Shown piece after piece: positions 11,801 to 23,639 of a DNA stretch of 64,000 bases (its first letter is position 1; every line of letters begins with the position of its first letter). A model generated the notes under the pieces. It was given only the letters and a program-made list of their open reading frames with translations, did no database searches and was not told the DNA's origin. The DNA lies in assembly GCF_958295425.1 (NCBI RefSeq), contig NC_081153.1, forward strand, positions 4,468,028-4,532,027. Reading direction: 5' to 3'. This DNA is from Solea solea (Eukaryota > Chordata > Actinopteri > Pleuronectiformes > Soleidae). The translations under genes were made by a program, and so were the position numbers.

Positions 11801-14800
11801 ACAGGGACCTGAAGCCAGAGAACGTGGTGTTTTTTGAGAAGCAGGGTGTTGTCAAGCTCACCGACTTCGGCTTTAGCAACCGGTTTCAGCCCGGGAAAAC
11901 ACTCAACACCTCCTGTGGCTCGCTGGCCTACTCTGCTCCTGAAATACTGCTGGGCGACGAGTATGACGCTCCTGCAGTAGGTAAGTCTGGAGAAAAGTGA
12001 TTTCTGGGTTACACGTGGGGGAGTGGGGAGCTATATCTCTGCTGCTACTTTATCAAAGTGTAGGTTTTGCAGCTTAGTGAAATGGGACAGTGTCTCTGTC
12101 CTCAGTCCTCTGTGTATTCCGTGCAGCAGTACATGGTACATGCTGTCCTCCACTGTTTTACTGATGCTTTCACATTCACCCACACTCTCTGCCAACATGA
12201 CCTCCCGGTATCTCTGCGTACACTCTGACAGCACTCTATAACCGACAGCACTTTGGATGGATCTTGCAGACAACTTGGCAACAAGAGCAGTTTTATTAGA
12301 CACCCGATAAATGGTGGAGAGCTCAAAGTTCTTAGTGCAACACTCAAGTTGGGAAGTGAGGCTATAACATAACCCACACACTCACAGTCCCACACTTTGA
12401 TTTTTTGTCTCCAGTTTGTCTTTATGACTCGGCATGGCCTTTCTGTTTATAATAAAAACCTGATATCAGATTAGACTAAAATTGGTTTCCGTGGCTCTAT
12501 CTCCGCTTCTGTGTTTGCAGCACACACAAGTACGCGAGCAGCCTCCGCCTCCATCACCGCTCCGCTGTCTTTCCAATTCATGGTGGTCCGAGTCCTTCCG
12601 GAGCCACAGATTATATATTATATATTAAATTAAAATGTAATGGAGGAGAAGGAGAAATTAAAATAGAAGCCTGTGTGCCTGTTGTGGTAATAAAAAAGGG
12701 GGGTAAATAAGCGTGAGAGAGAGAAGAGGGAAACAGACAGAGCAAATAAATAAAAAGCAGTTGTCTACCCAGAGGCCAGTGCGTCAGAGTAACGCAGGAG
12801 CGAGCGAGAGAGACATTCTATTTTTCTGACTGAGTGCATTTGCAGTTGCAGTTTTCTTCTGCCTCCCTTCGCTCACTCTCCTTTGTGCCAAGCTGATGAA
12901 CAGAGTAATAACAGGCCCTTTATGTGACTGCATGTGGGGTTTTTTTTATTGTAATGATTGTGTGAATATCTGGAGCTGTGTCTTGTGTGAGCACTTGACC
13001 CATATGACAACTCTGATGTTTGTGGATATTTTCTGCATGAGTTAGTTTGTGTGTGTGTGTTTGGCCCTGTGGAGTCTTCACACTACCTGTGCATTATTGT
13101 TCATCCAGCTGAAATGATGATGTTTTGATTGTGGGGATTATCCAGCCAGCTGGGATGTAAGCACTGTGCGGTTCTCTCAGCGGTTGCAATTTGACTTCGA
13201 ACGCCGTGAATGGAGGTCACACTGCTGGCGGCGTTAAATGCTGTCTGAGGTAAAACTGGCCTGGGATTACATCGCTGCCAAGGTACCTGCTGGCAGCGTG
13301 TGAGGCTGCTGACGTGACGGTGCAGATTTTTTTGAGTGCTGCCTTCGCCTTGGCTCTCATGAGCAGAGTCGGGCCTTATTAGGGCGTGTTGTTTGTTTGA
13401 GGAAGTGCTGAACATAATTTGAGAGGAGACATGATGGAAAAATAAAGAGGAGAAGCGGATATGGCAAAGTAAAGTGTGAAAACAAAGAAAAAGCTACTAA
13501 TAGTCCATGTTATTGAGTGCTTCACCCTTATCAGGACTAATAAATCTATCATTTATTTTCTTGATTATTTGCCTATAAATTGCAGAAATCCAATAAAAAA
13601 CCATATATATTCTGGCATGTTGACTATTCTTCCAACTAACAACTAGTAATTCTTTCAATTCTTAATGAATCTGTCAATTATTTACTCAGAAATGTCAGAA
13701 AACAGATATGAATCCACAAACCAAATATATTCAGTTTCCCCGTCCAGGAAGAACAAAACAAACCAGTAAATATTCACATTTAAGAAGATGGAATTAAAGA
13801 ACTCGAAACAGAGAACAGCTGGCGATTTACTGTAGCAGATTATTTGTCAATGAATTCATTGATTATTGCAGGTTTGTACTGCGACGCATCACAAAGACGA
13901 TTAGAAAGGTTAAAGGGTAAACAGTAATTTAATAAAATGCAAAAGTATATAAACACATAAGTGAGTGATATAAGCAGAAAATGAGTGCAGATATGTTGGA
14001 GGATTAGTGGGAGCAGATGATGGACTAATAAAAGCTACAAAAAGATGCCTGGCTCCTTTTTTGTTTTCATATCTTTGATGCTGTGCAGTGTGGGTTTGTT
14101 TCCAGTAAACTATTGGTTAAATATAGATTTATGCTCTCTCTTCAAGCTCAAGCTGCAAAGAAAATAGAACACTTACCTAATGGCAATTATAAAGAACATA
14201 TCCTGGGCTCATGGGTGCATAATTCAGAACATATCTGCTCATAATGAACAATGTGCACAAGTGAGATTTTCCTTTTTATGTGGCCTAATGATCAGCAGGG
14301 ACAGGATGTGTCCTGCTCAGCCTTCGAGGTTACGGTGCCAAGACACAAGGGAGTGGTTGTTGCTTCTCTCGGAGAATAAATTGGTGGCGAAAAAAGCGAC
14401 GCGGGGCAGCGAATGTTTACACTCACAGCTGTCGACGCTGTCAGGAGGAGCTGGCGTCATTTGCACATGGGATGCTGACATGCAGCGACATGAATGTTGT
14501 TATATATCCACACGTGTGTGTCATCTATTTGGTGTATAAATAAAGTTATCCGGGAAGGAAGTTTGGTTGGCTACTGCTGACGCACATAATGAGGGAGCAG
14601 GGTCCTGGTTGCTAGGATACATTGGCCACGGGTACGATGGTGGATGGTGGATGGTGGAGGGCAGTGTGGCGGTGTGTTTGCACCCTTTTTTTTCCCTCAG
14701 CAGTTCAGAAAACGCTGCTTCACAGAGCAATAAATACTCGCCGCCCACAGCAAACGCTTTCCTGGCAAAGTCCAGAGATGTTGTTGAAATATGAAGTGCA

Positions 14801-17800
14801 TCATCAGGAGTGTCCTGCTTTTATAGAGGATTAGGGTTTGCAAAGGGGGCAGAAAATGGCTTTCTATGGAAACTTAAGTTAATGAATTTTGGAAATATTC
14901 CAAATTGGAAACTTTCCACAGGAATTTTGGGAATTAATGAGAATGCACTGGGAATTTGGGCTCATTTAGAATGAGAACTTTATGAATGATTCATTATTTT
15001 ATAGAGGATTAAGGTTGCCAAGAGGTGGACAATTTCCAGTATATGGACAGAAACTTTCCATGGAAACTTAAGTTTGGAAATTTTGGAAATATTACTTTCC
15101 ACAGGAATTATTTTGGGAATTTATGTGAATGAACTGGGAATTTGGGTCGTATACCAACATAAATATAAACATTTTGTTTTTTTAAGAAAAGATTTAGTTG
15201 CAAAGGGGGTGGAACATTTTCAGAAAATGTCCAGAAACTTTCCATGGAAACTTACGTTTGGGAGTTTTGCAAATATTCCAAATGGGAAACTTTCACACAG
15301 GAATTACGTGAATTTAGGGAATTTATTGGAATTAACTGGGAATTTGGGGTAATTTAAAGAGTCGTATACAACATAAATACAAACGTTTTGTTTTGTCATA
15401 AGCAGCCATGGTTACAAAAGGATACAAATAAACATTTTTTTAATTGTAAGTAGAGTTATTTTGAATGATAAAGTTGTGGAAATTTCCCAAAAAAATGTCC
15501 AGGAACTTTCCATGGAAACTTATATTATTATATTTAAGCATTAAAAATATCATTTTGGTTAAAGAGCTTCTACATACCGGTGTATTTACCATAACAGAAA
15601 CATAAAAAATTGTTTTTGATTACCAGTGCTGTTAATTTAGGGCAGCTGTGGCGTAAACAATACATTTGTGAAGCTGACCTTTGCTGCTACTCAAGGACTC
15701 AAGAGTTTAACCTGCTGCAACACTTTCCCACAAACTAACGCTGAGCTGCTGACTAACGTTGGTGGTGCAGCGCAGTGACAGCGCGGCGTCTGTGCTCGTC
15801 GTCAGTTCAGGATGTGTGTCAGTGGACCATTGCTGCTGTCCAGAGCGGGGGTGGGAGCTCCGAGCAAACCCTTGCTATTTATAAATAGTTCAATGGACCA
15901 AGAGAACAAATGAACATTTGAGAGCTTTGTGGGATGAACACGTTAACCTACTTTCCTGACACCACGTGACACGTTTGTGTATGAACGTATGGACAGCGCG
16001 CAGTTAGACAAATGTGTCGAGTGTTTAGTTCGGTCGCTGTAAACGTGCTCTTTCTGTGTCTCTGTGTGTAGATATATGGAGTCTGGGGGTGATCCTGTTC
16101 ATGCTGGTCTGTGGTCAGCCGCCGTTCCAGGAGGCCAACGACAGCGAGACGCTCACCATGATCATGGACTGTAAATACACGGTGCCTCCACACATCTCCA
16201 CCGCGTGCAGAGAGTGAGTAACACACACACACGCACACACGCACACAAATCCCTGTGTGGATGGACAGAGCACTAACTCTGCAGGTGCTGCATATTTCAT
16301 GTCCGTAGACGTGTAAAGAGTGAAGCCTCTCCTCGATCTCATCGTGGATGCAGCCCTGTGTTAAGTGCGTCTAATGCGCCCTTTGGAAACGGGGCCCTCT
16401 ATTTTTAACCCAGCGCTGAGCAGAGCGCTGCAAAAACCCTTGTATACATTTTTAATCGACTGTAGCTTTGGATGCCATTATATCATTTTGTTATTTTAGT
16501 ACCGGGGCATGCAGCAATCCACTCTGATTGGTATCTGAAGGTCGTTGTGCTTTCTCACATGCAATACTTGGATAGGTAGCGTGAAGCAAAAGGGATTAAG
16601 TCATTTGCAATATTCAGCTTTACACCTAAATCAATCAATTAATCAATAAATGTGTGTTTTTATAGCCCTTTACAACACCCACAATGTCCCCAAAGTGATT
16701 TACATAACATCAAAAATTATCCAATCCAGCTTTATGTATAAAGCACATTTAAAACCACAGAGTTGCACCAAAGTGCTGTACAGTCTAAAATCTGTACATG
16801 CAAAAAAAACATCACAAACATGAAAAACACCCACAAAATTAGTAAAACAACACGAATTAAAAGTTCAACTCACATTATGGTAAAAGCTAATGAAGACAAA
16901 TGTGTCTTTAAGACAGATTTAAAAACAGGAAGAGAAGAAGCCTGACAGTCCGGGTCTTAGGGTCTTAGGGACATCCAAGGTCAGGAGGTCAGCCGACCTT
17001 AGGGCCTGAGAGGACCTGTCCTGACGCGGCAGGATCTTGAAAAAGTAACCCATGCTTTTTATCACAACTCTGCTGGATTACTGTAACGGTCTCTATGTTG
17101 TTCGGCGTGTCCAGAGTGCTGCTGCTCGGGCTCGAGAGCTCATCTCGCCCGTACTTTCCACTCTTCAATGACTCCCTGTGTGTTTTTAGAATTGATTTAG
17201 ATTGTATATGAATGTGTCTGAGTGGTCTGGCTCCACCCGCCTCTCTGAACATCAACAATTATAAATGTAGCACGAGTAAAACAAAAGAGTAAAAGTATTA
17301 AAAAGACATAATGAGATGACATTTAATCCGGGACATCAAGTAAAAGTTGATAGCGACGCCCTTGTGGCTTTAAAAGCAAACAGCAGGTTCCAAAGTGAGG
17401 CAGCAGCAGCCACTGGAGTGAGATACGACTAAGTCCTTCACACTGTTCTTCTGTTTCCTCAGTTTATCTAAATCAAAGCTGCTGGTCGTATGTCGTACAG
17501 TCATGGTGTTTCCACATTTTGGACGATAACAAAAGTCTCCCCGTGTCTCCCCCGTCTCCCTCCAGTCTCATAGGCCATATGCTGCAGAGGGACCCCACGA
17601 GACGAGCGACGCTCGAGCAGATCCAGGCCCACGAGTGGCTCCAAGGCGTCGACCCCTCCCCGGCCACCAAGCTGTCCACTCCTCTGGTGTCGCACCGCAG
17701 CCTGTCGGAGGAGGAGCACGGCTCCATCATTCAGCGCATGGTGCTGGGTGCCATCGCAGACAGAGACACCATCACTGAGTATGTGTCTGTGCCCCCGAGT

Positions 17801-18049
17801 GAAGCTTTTTTTCTTTCCCCGCTTCCCCAAAGTATTCGTCACAGTTCAGCAGCCGAACTGGAGCTTAATTGAAAGTCATCAGCAGTTTAATTGCTATTAA
17901 CTATGAGCTGAAAATCTATCCTGAGTTTTCACCGTGCAAAATTAAATCTCCCGCCTGTCACTTCCTCTTTAACTCACAGTCTGGATTTGGTTCTGATCTC
18001 TTTTTTTGGTATCTTTCAAGTGTGTGTACTCAAGTGTGTGTGTGTGTGT

Positions 18050-18106
<57 letters not shown>

Positions 18107-18272
18107 TCCCTCCCTCCCTCTCTCTCTCTCTTTGAAGGGCTCTGGAGTCAAATCAGTACAACCACATCACAGCGACTTACTTTCTGCTGGCTGAGAGGAT
18201 GCTGAGGGACCGGCAAGAGAAGGAGCTACACAGCCAGACGCGATCACCCAGCCCCAGCAAGGCCCAGTTCAG

Positions 18273-18309
<37 letters not shown>

Positions 18310-21252
18310 AGATTTGTACTCCTGTCTTTGTGAAGACATTTACTGTCATCGTGCGCTTCCTAAATCATGGGCCGATGTTTGTAAAGACAACAGAGGCGGG
18401 GTTGTTCCCATCATGCTCACTCTTATGCCGCCTTTTCACTACATGGTCCCGCCTTGCCTTGCCTCGCCTCGCCTGTTGGAGATTAACGCACGTTTTAAGG
18501 GATTTTTAAGTCTTTTTAACGGATCTACACTTTGACATTGTTCGGTTTGGTTGTGTCGGACGTCACGCTCATGACTCTTCCAGTGACGACACTCTCTGTG
18601 CCGTGCCGTGCCGCGCTGAGGCGAGTCGTGTTGCTCCGGGACCATGTAGAGGAAAAGCCTTTCTGATAATAAACTCACTTAGACCTGGGCCACACTGCCT
18701 GCATGTGGATCTACATTAAGAACAGCTTTTCATAGGCGAGTATGTAAAAAGATTAGGTTGCTCACACTTCCTTAGACCCAGACCCAGCAGCTTACGTTAC
18801 GCCGCAGTCGTGGCTCGTATGATTCAAAGCTCAAACTCAGCACTACCTCCAACCTCCAGGGTTACTTTTTCAGAAGCTACATTATCATTATTATTATTAT
18901 CATTAGCAGTGTTTTTTAAGTATGTACTCTACATACTGTAATCTATACTGTTATGAAGATCAGTGATGAACTTGTGGGCTTTGAAAGTTATGATTAAAGT
19001 CTTAAAATCCACTCAGTGTATATGAGGGTACTGTAACCCAGATTATTAAGACTTAGGTTGACAAATACTTCATGAAAATATTACTTATTGGAGGGAAAAA
19101 AGCCCTGACTAAGAAGTTGCTCCACCGTCATTTTCTATAAAAATGAAAACAGAAACATTGAAGAGGATGTGAGTACATCAATACAGAGAGATCTGATTGG
19201 ATCAATCAGATCTCACTTAAAAAAGGACACATTTTTTTATTTAGATAGAAGTGAAGTTTTGAATGAATATAACATTATTTCTTTTGACGTGTATATAAAT
19301 AAACGTGACGTGTGTCGTATAAATGTCTCTTTTGAAATGTTAAAGAGCTCCCAAAACTTCATTTGTAAAGAACAACCACAGTGGACCGAAGTGCTGTACA
19401 GGAAAAATAAATAAAAAGGCCGAGTAAATAAAAGACACGTGTAAACAATACACAATGAAATACAGCTAAAAAACAACCCTGGGTTAGTTGCAGGTTTTTG
19501 AACTGACTCACTGTAATAATAATAATACTGCTTAAGTCTGTTTGTGTTGCTTTTTCTTAAACCGCTCACTCTCCCTGCACCAAACCTCACAGGAGTTGTC
19601 AATCCACAGGAGTTGTTAATCCACAGGAGTTGTTAATCCACAGGAGTTGTTAATCCACTGCTGCCACCGGCACATTCAAATGTGTTATTTTGGTGTTTTT
19701 TAAGATCCTTCGTTGATCTTTATCTGTAGAGACATTCACTTCCTGTCGGAGGCAGCAGTCGAGCAGCACTTCCTGTATCTCTGTGTGCTAAAATACGCTG
19801 ATTTTCTCTGTGGATTTTGGTGTCAATCCCTCATACAACCACACAGATTATGTTCAAATTGGTTCTAAATGAATCATGGCCCCAGTGAAGGGAAGCTAAA
19901 AAAGAGTTAATGTCTAATGTTAAAGCAAGTTGAGCTAAGTCGTTCTCTCTTTGTGTTTCAAACTGAACAGACAGTCCTGGCCCACGAGAGTGGACGTTCA
20001 CCAGGATGTCAATGACGGTTTGGGGGGTCCTTCCATGTCCCACCCGGGGGGGCCACAGTCCCCTGCCCGTAGTGCCGAGAGCCTCCACAAAGGCCCCAGG
20101 CCCAAAACAGCTCTGCTGGACATCAGCCAGCGGCAGGAGAGCCGCACTAAATCATCCAGCCAAGAGAGGGGGCTGCGGCCTCTGCCAAAGCCCCACTCCA
20201 ACCCTAACAGACTGGGCTCTCTGATCTCAGGGGGCTCTGGTAAAACACGCAGTCCCAGTCTCTTCAGTGTGGAAGAGGATGAGGAGGAGGACGGGGAGGA
20301 AGACAAATTCTCCTCCGCTCTGCCGCAGGTGGTGCTTCGGAGCAAAACCTCGTCCTCCGGTAACCGGCTGTCTTCTCGTATGAGCGCTCCAGTCCTGAAC
20401 CAGATACACGAGGAGATTAAAGAGGAGGACGAGGACGAGGAGGACGAGGGAAGTAAGCTGCACGGACTCGGTCGGCCCAAACCCAGCCTCAGCCTCAGTC
20501 TGAACTCTCAGATATCCTCGTCTTCATCACTCGCACCTTCACCGAGCGCCGTCAAGGCACCGGTGGCTACTTTCACCCCGAGCTCGGAGACGAGCGATGA
20601 CGACACGGAGAGTCACCGCAAAGTGGACAAAGCATCTGTGGCTGGGAAAAGGGAGGAGAGAGGAGGGAGGAAAGGGGGTAGAGAGAAACGGGGGGCAGGG
20701 GAGGGAAGTCCCTCTAACGCTGCCAGTCCTGGATCAGGTTCAGGCCAAGGCAAAGGCACAGCCAAAGCCCCAAGTGGTCTGGTGGAGAGCCTGAAGCTCA
20801 TGAGCCTGTGCCTGAGCTCTCAGTTCCATAACTTGACGGGGGGAGGAGGCGGAGGAGGAGGAGGAGGAGGCGTCGGCGTCGGTGTCGGTGGCAATGGCGG
20901 TGTAAATGTCGGGGTAGACAACCAGGACCGTCCCATGTGGAGGATGTGCATGGGCGGCTCCACCGGGAGCCTGGACAAGGTCTCGCTCCTGGGCGGACCC
21001 TCCCCCCGGGGGAACCTCTACCAGCAGCCGCCGCTGGGCGACGTCCTGGTCGACCCGCTGCTGGACGGCCCCTGCTCGGGCTCGCTGAGGCTGGGGGAGC
21101 TGGACCTGGCCCGCGAGAACCACAGGAACATGAAGAACCGCCTGATGCAGATGCCGCTGAGCGACAAGACTCTGTCCGTCAACATCCACCGGAGTCCCAA
21201 GGAGGGTCTGCTCTGCACCCCCACCCCGCACAGCTGCTGCCAGGTCATCTAG
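8806..21252 (+). CDS. snrk: SNF-related serine/threonine protein kinase SNRK
   Basis: AMPK-family kinase that is activated by LKB1 in mammals. Seven coding exons join in phase: 8806-8928, 9267-9485, 11734-11980, 16072-16213, 17566-17778, 18138-18272 and 19971-21252. The predicted product is 786 residues (human SNRK 765). The kinase domain shows [13 protein letters not shown] with Lys45, HRDLKPEN with Asp139, DFG at 158-160 and a T-loop TSCGS with Thr173, the LKB1 target position. Residues about 291-345 ([14 protein letters not shown] and [19 protein letters not shown]) match the UBA-like domain. The tail has acidic stretches, [28 protein letters not shown] and a conserved end, [13 protein letters not shown] to SCCQVI. 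An 11-Gly run (residues 650-660, bases 20839-20871), with a GVGVG extension, sits where the human protein has an unrelated segment. Whether this is the snrka or snrkb paralogue cannot be told. Confidence 0.97.
9882..10806 (+). repeat. 21-bp minisatellite (about 40 units) with parent repeat, snrk intron
   Basis: From about 9951 to 10806 a 21-bp unit (AACATAAAGACAGCAC preceded by AATAT or TATAT) repeats about 40 times. A-type and T-type units mostly alternate, giving a 42-bp rhythm. A variant with CATCAAG recurs at 10181, 10328, 10433, 10496 and 10767, spaced in multiples of 21 apart from one 2-base deletion near 10663. The flank 9882-9950 (AATCAGAAACAGTTTTATTG and CAAGCAATTTGCTGTGGTG) resembles the reverse complement of a widespread fish LINE tail. 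The array therefore seems to have grown out of that element. Long open frames through it are artefacts of the 21-bp period. Confidence 0.9.
11609..11662. repeat. 24-bp near-perfect hairpin in snrk intron
   Basis: Arms 11609-11632 and 11639-11662 are reverse complements with a single mismatch, which would be a G-U pair in RNA. The loop is GTGTAT. No coding sequence is nearby. It could be a short inverted-repeat transposon remnant or an RNA hairpin. Confidence 0.8.
12031..12600 (-). other. Antisense open stretch in snrk intron, unrecognised
   Basis: On the minus strand a GC-rich segment has ACCATGA at 12584-12578 and reads [20 protein letters not shown] for 36 codons before a stop. Downstream, a second frame stays open from about 12381 to 12031 (116 codons, with segments such as [20 protein letters not shown]). 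The two frames are interrupted between 12470 and 12400. I do not recognise the family. A decayed transposon gene, a processed pseudogene or chance are all possible. Confidence 0.25.
13540..13870 (+). repeat. Interspersed repeat family A, copy 3
   Basis: Shares AGAAATGTCAGAAAACAG, ATCCACAAACCAAATATATT, CAGTAAATATTCACATTTAA and GAAGATGGAATTAAAG with the other copies listed for this family. It lies in snrk intron sequence between 11981 and 16071. Between it and 14850 I see only one X-box-like site (14608-14620). Confidence 0.6.
14850..15540 (+). repeat. Diverged tandem repeat of about 180 bp
   Basis: A block with AGAAACTTTCCATGGAAACTT, then AAATATTCCAAAT-type sequence, then TTCCACAGGAATT and ACTGGGAATTTGGG, recurs at about 14866, 15050 and 15235. 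A last partial copy is at about 15500. Copies differ by substitutions and small gaps. The unit contains the palindrome TTTCCATGGAAA. Confidence 0.75.
16725..16860 (+). repeat. Interspersed repeat family C, copy 1
   Basis: Has TTTATGTATAAAGCACATTT followed by ACCAAAGTGCTGTACAGT, landmarks of a frequent teleost repeat. A shorter relative is at about 19345-19440 (GACCGAAGTGCTGTACAGGA). Confidence 0.55.
17061..17187 (+). mobile_element. LINE reverse transcriptase fossil
   Basis: The plus strand reads [14 protein letters not shown], then [20 protein letters not shown], a stop, then LPVCF. This is the conserved LLDYCN...VQNAAAR...HITPVL..LHWLPV block near the C-terminal end of L2/Rex-like non-LTR reverse transcriptases. 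It has an internal stop and missing residues, so it is dead. It lies in the snrk intron between 16213 and 17566. Confidence 0.75.
18054..18133 (+). repeat. (TC)n tract abutting a snrk splice acceptor
   Basis: About 80 bases of almost pure pyrimidine, mostly (TC)n, end 4 bases before the exon at 18138. The acceptor AG is at 18136-18137. The repeat therefore serves as the polypyrimidine tract of this intron. Confidence 0.95.
18275..18306 (+). repeat. (AC)n tract abutting a snrk splice donor
   Basis: Sixteen AC units begin at intron position +3, directly after the exon end at 18272 (CAG|GTACAC). Confidence 0.95.
18430..18659. mobile_element. Short inverted-repeat DNA transposon (MITE)
   Basis: The ends 18430-18451 (GCCTTTTCACTACATGGTCC then CG) and 18637-18659 are inverted repeats of about 22 bp with two or three differences. 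Next to them lie TTGCCTTGCCTCGCCTCGCC on the left and a GTGCCGTGCCG run on the right. It is only about 230 bp long and has no coding capacity. The interior (GATTAACGCACGTTTT, TTTTTAAGTC, GATCTACA) recurs at 23735-23800. No clear target-site duplication was seen. Confidence 0.65.
19188..19214. repeat. Perfect 12-bp inverted repeat
   Basis: GAGATCTGATTG and its exact reverse complement are separated by GAT, in snrk intron sequence. Confidence 0.8.
19591..19658 (+). repeat. 17-bp tandem repeat, 4 units
   Basis: Four copies of AGGAGTTGTTAATCCAC; the first has C for T at one position. Confidence 0.95.
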
Positions 21253-22578
21253 AGCACAGCTGCTGCACCTCCACACTCCTCCACACTCCTCCACACTCCT
21301 CCACACTACTCCACCTCCTCCACCTCCGTCCTGCCTTTGTTTTTGTTATATCAGCCTTGGCTCACGTTATTTATACATTTATCGCAGTTTCCTTTTTGTT
21401 CAACACTTGACGGTGGACGACTGGGAGACAAAATGCAAACCTTGCACATTTTAGAGACACAGAGAAAGTCTCTGTGGAGGAGACCGGGTGCCACGCCAAG
21501 TATGTGAAGAAGCACTTTAACTCGATGAAACGAGACACTGAGGAGGACGTTTGAACCTGCCGGTGTTGAGACAAGAGACGGACACTAAAGCAGTCGGTGC
21601 TCACACACTGCTGCGCTTATATATACAGCACGGACACACGGACGTTCACTCCTTCATCATCATCACTCCCAATAAGCTGATATAAAGGATGAGGATGTTT
21701 TAGTATCATGTTACATATTTCGTGTACTTTAAACGCTGATGATTTTCCTTTTATTTTTAAATACATAATTTGTGAGATTATTTTTTTGGAGACAGCTGTT
21801 TTATTATTATTATTGTTATTATTTTTTTTTAAAGAAAAAAAAAACGTCCCGACTGAAAGAATTAAGTGTGTTTTCATTCACAAGTGGACATAATGACGAC
21901 GGACAGACGGACGGCAGCACTTAGCGTACAGAACGACGGTGGCTCACAGTATTTTGTAACGTATTCCTGTTTTATTTTTCTATCTCAGAAAACGTGCTCT
22001 CTCTCTCTCCCTCTCTCTCTCTTTCTCTCTGTCTCTCTCTCTCTCTCTCTGGAACGTAACGCTCACATTCACAAGAGTTTGTAGATATTGTGAATAACCT
22101 CCTGCAGTAGTTCTCTGTCCCTGTAGTATTTGACGGTGAAGTTGTATCGCAGTAGAAACCCTGAAAAACCAACTAGAATCTTAACTGAACACCACATTTA
22201 ACTCCTCACTCACTACTGGATATTCAAGGTTTGCGTTGAGCCCAGAGTTTAAATCCCCCGCCGACACACACACATATATAAGTATAAATGGCAGCTCTTT
22301 AAATGAACATGAACAACAGTCGTTTTCTGGGTGAAACTAAACCGTGTTTATCCCGTAGCTTTTCCTCCTCCAGAATCACGGTAGCCACAGTTGTAGCCGA
22401 GAAAACCACACAGATTATAACTCCATTGCCCCGTTTCAAAGTATCAGTCTGTGTAACTGGATGTGTGACCCGACCCTCGTGGCATATATTACCTGACAGT
22501 GCATGTGTTTTTTGCTGTAGCATTCTTCTATTTAAAAAAAACCCACTGAGGTCAAAACCACCTCGATATCATCCTAAT

Positions 22579-22610
<32 letters not shown>

Positions 22611-22780
22611 AAACGGTCACTTCACTGTAGCCTCACAGCAATACCAGCGACTGCAAAATGTACAACAAACAAAAACGTGAAAAATGGATGTGCCATAAAA
22701 TCTGTCTTGAGCATATTTTGTCCTGTATGTACTGTATATGATAGAGATCTATTACAAATAAACGGATGTGAATGCAGCGC
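21253..22780 (+). terminator. snrk: snrk 3' UTR with candidate poly(A) signals
   Basis: No coding sequence follows the TAG at 21250-21252. The UTR starts with repeated CTCCACACT units (about 21270-21325), and has a CT-rich tract near 21995-22050 and a (TAA)n run near 22577-22600. AATAAA occurs at 22608-22613 and 22757-22762. The latter is followed by a GT-containing stretch and is my preferred end. Confidence 0.5.
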
Positions 22781-23089
22781 CCCCTGCAGTCTCTGTCACC
22801 AGCTGTGTGCACACGTGATGCACAGACGTGAGGGTGAAAGACGACAGTTGACGCCTGTTTTCCACACGACATTGTCTGACTTCAGCAGCGGGAACCATGC
22901 AGGAGAATAAGCTCGGGTCTAATTTCTGTGGAAAGTAAAAGTACAGCGTGTACGAAACTGTCGTGACGTCACTTTATATACAGTTTTTTTGATGTACTGA
23001 ATCATTAGAATCACTTTATGATTGTTTGCTTTCAGCAGTGCTGTCACTAAATACACCAGACTCCTCTGTTGACGTCACATTTCTAGTAT

Positions 23090-23312
23090 CGTTAATCATT
23101 TTCATTTTATTTATCCTTTATTTAGCCAGGAAGGAAGTCTCCTCTTCCAGGGAGGTCCTGGTCAAGATAACAGCTCAAATAGTACAAAGTCGTTACAGAG
23201 AGAAAATGATTTCACATATAAAACTCACAACAGAATATAAAAAGCTAAAAGGAAGTAGTTAATTTCCCCTTGGGGATGAATAAAGTATTTCTATCCTATT
23301 CTATTCTATTAA
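23090..23312 (+). repeat. Teleost interspersed repeat and LINE-type tail
   Basis: 23090-23260 carries TTATTTAGCCAGGAAGGAAG and CAGGGAGGTCCTGGTCAAGA, a common fish repeat. It is followed at 23264-23312 by TTTCCCCTTGGGGATGAATA then AAGTATTTCTATCC with a TATTC-rich end. That end is the usual 3' tail of a fish non-LTR retrotransposon family. Confidence 0.55.
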
Positions 23313-23639
23313 AGGAGACATAATAAAAGTAAAGTGCAGCCGTTTAGCCAATTTAGCCAAAAAGGCTAAATGTAAAACAACATGTTTCTTTCATGACGGT
23401 CCATAAAACACCTGTGAAGGTGCATACATACAGTACTTCTCTGTACTTGTGTACTCCCGTACTATGCACTTGCCAAATATGCTAGTACATCCTAGCGTAT
23501 TTGGGTATTGAGTGTGTGCAGAAGGAGAAAGCAGTTTTAGTGAATTCTGTAGCGTATTGCAGTGTGATATACAGAGTGCAGTCCAGTTTCTGAAGAAGTC
23601 CATTCATAAGATTAGTTCAGTACTTGGTGAACAGACTCC

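Noticed and set aside
22776..22790. A third CTCF-like site, GCGCCCCCTGCAG
   Set aside because: It deviates from the core consensus at two positions, including the TGG end, so it is not counted with the two perfect sites.
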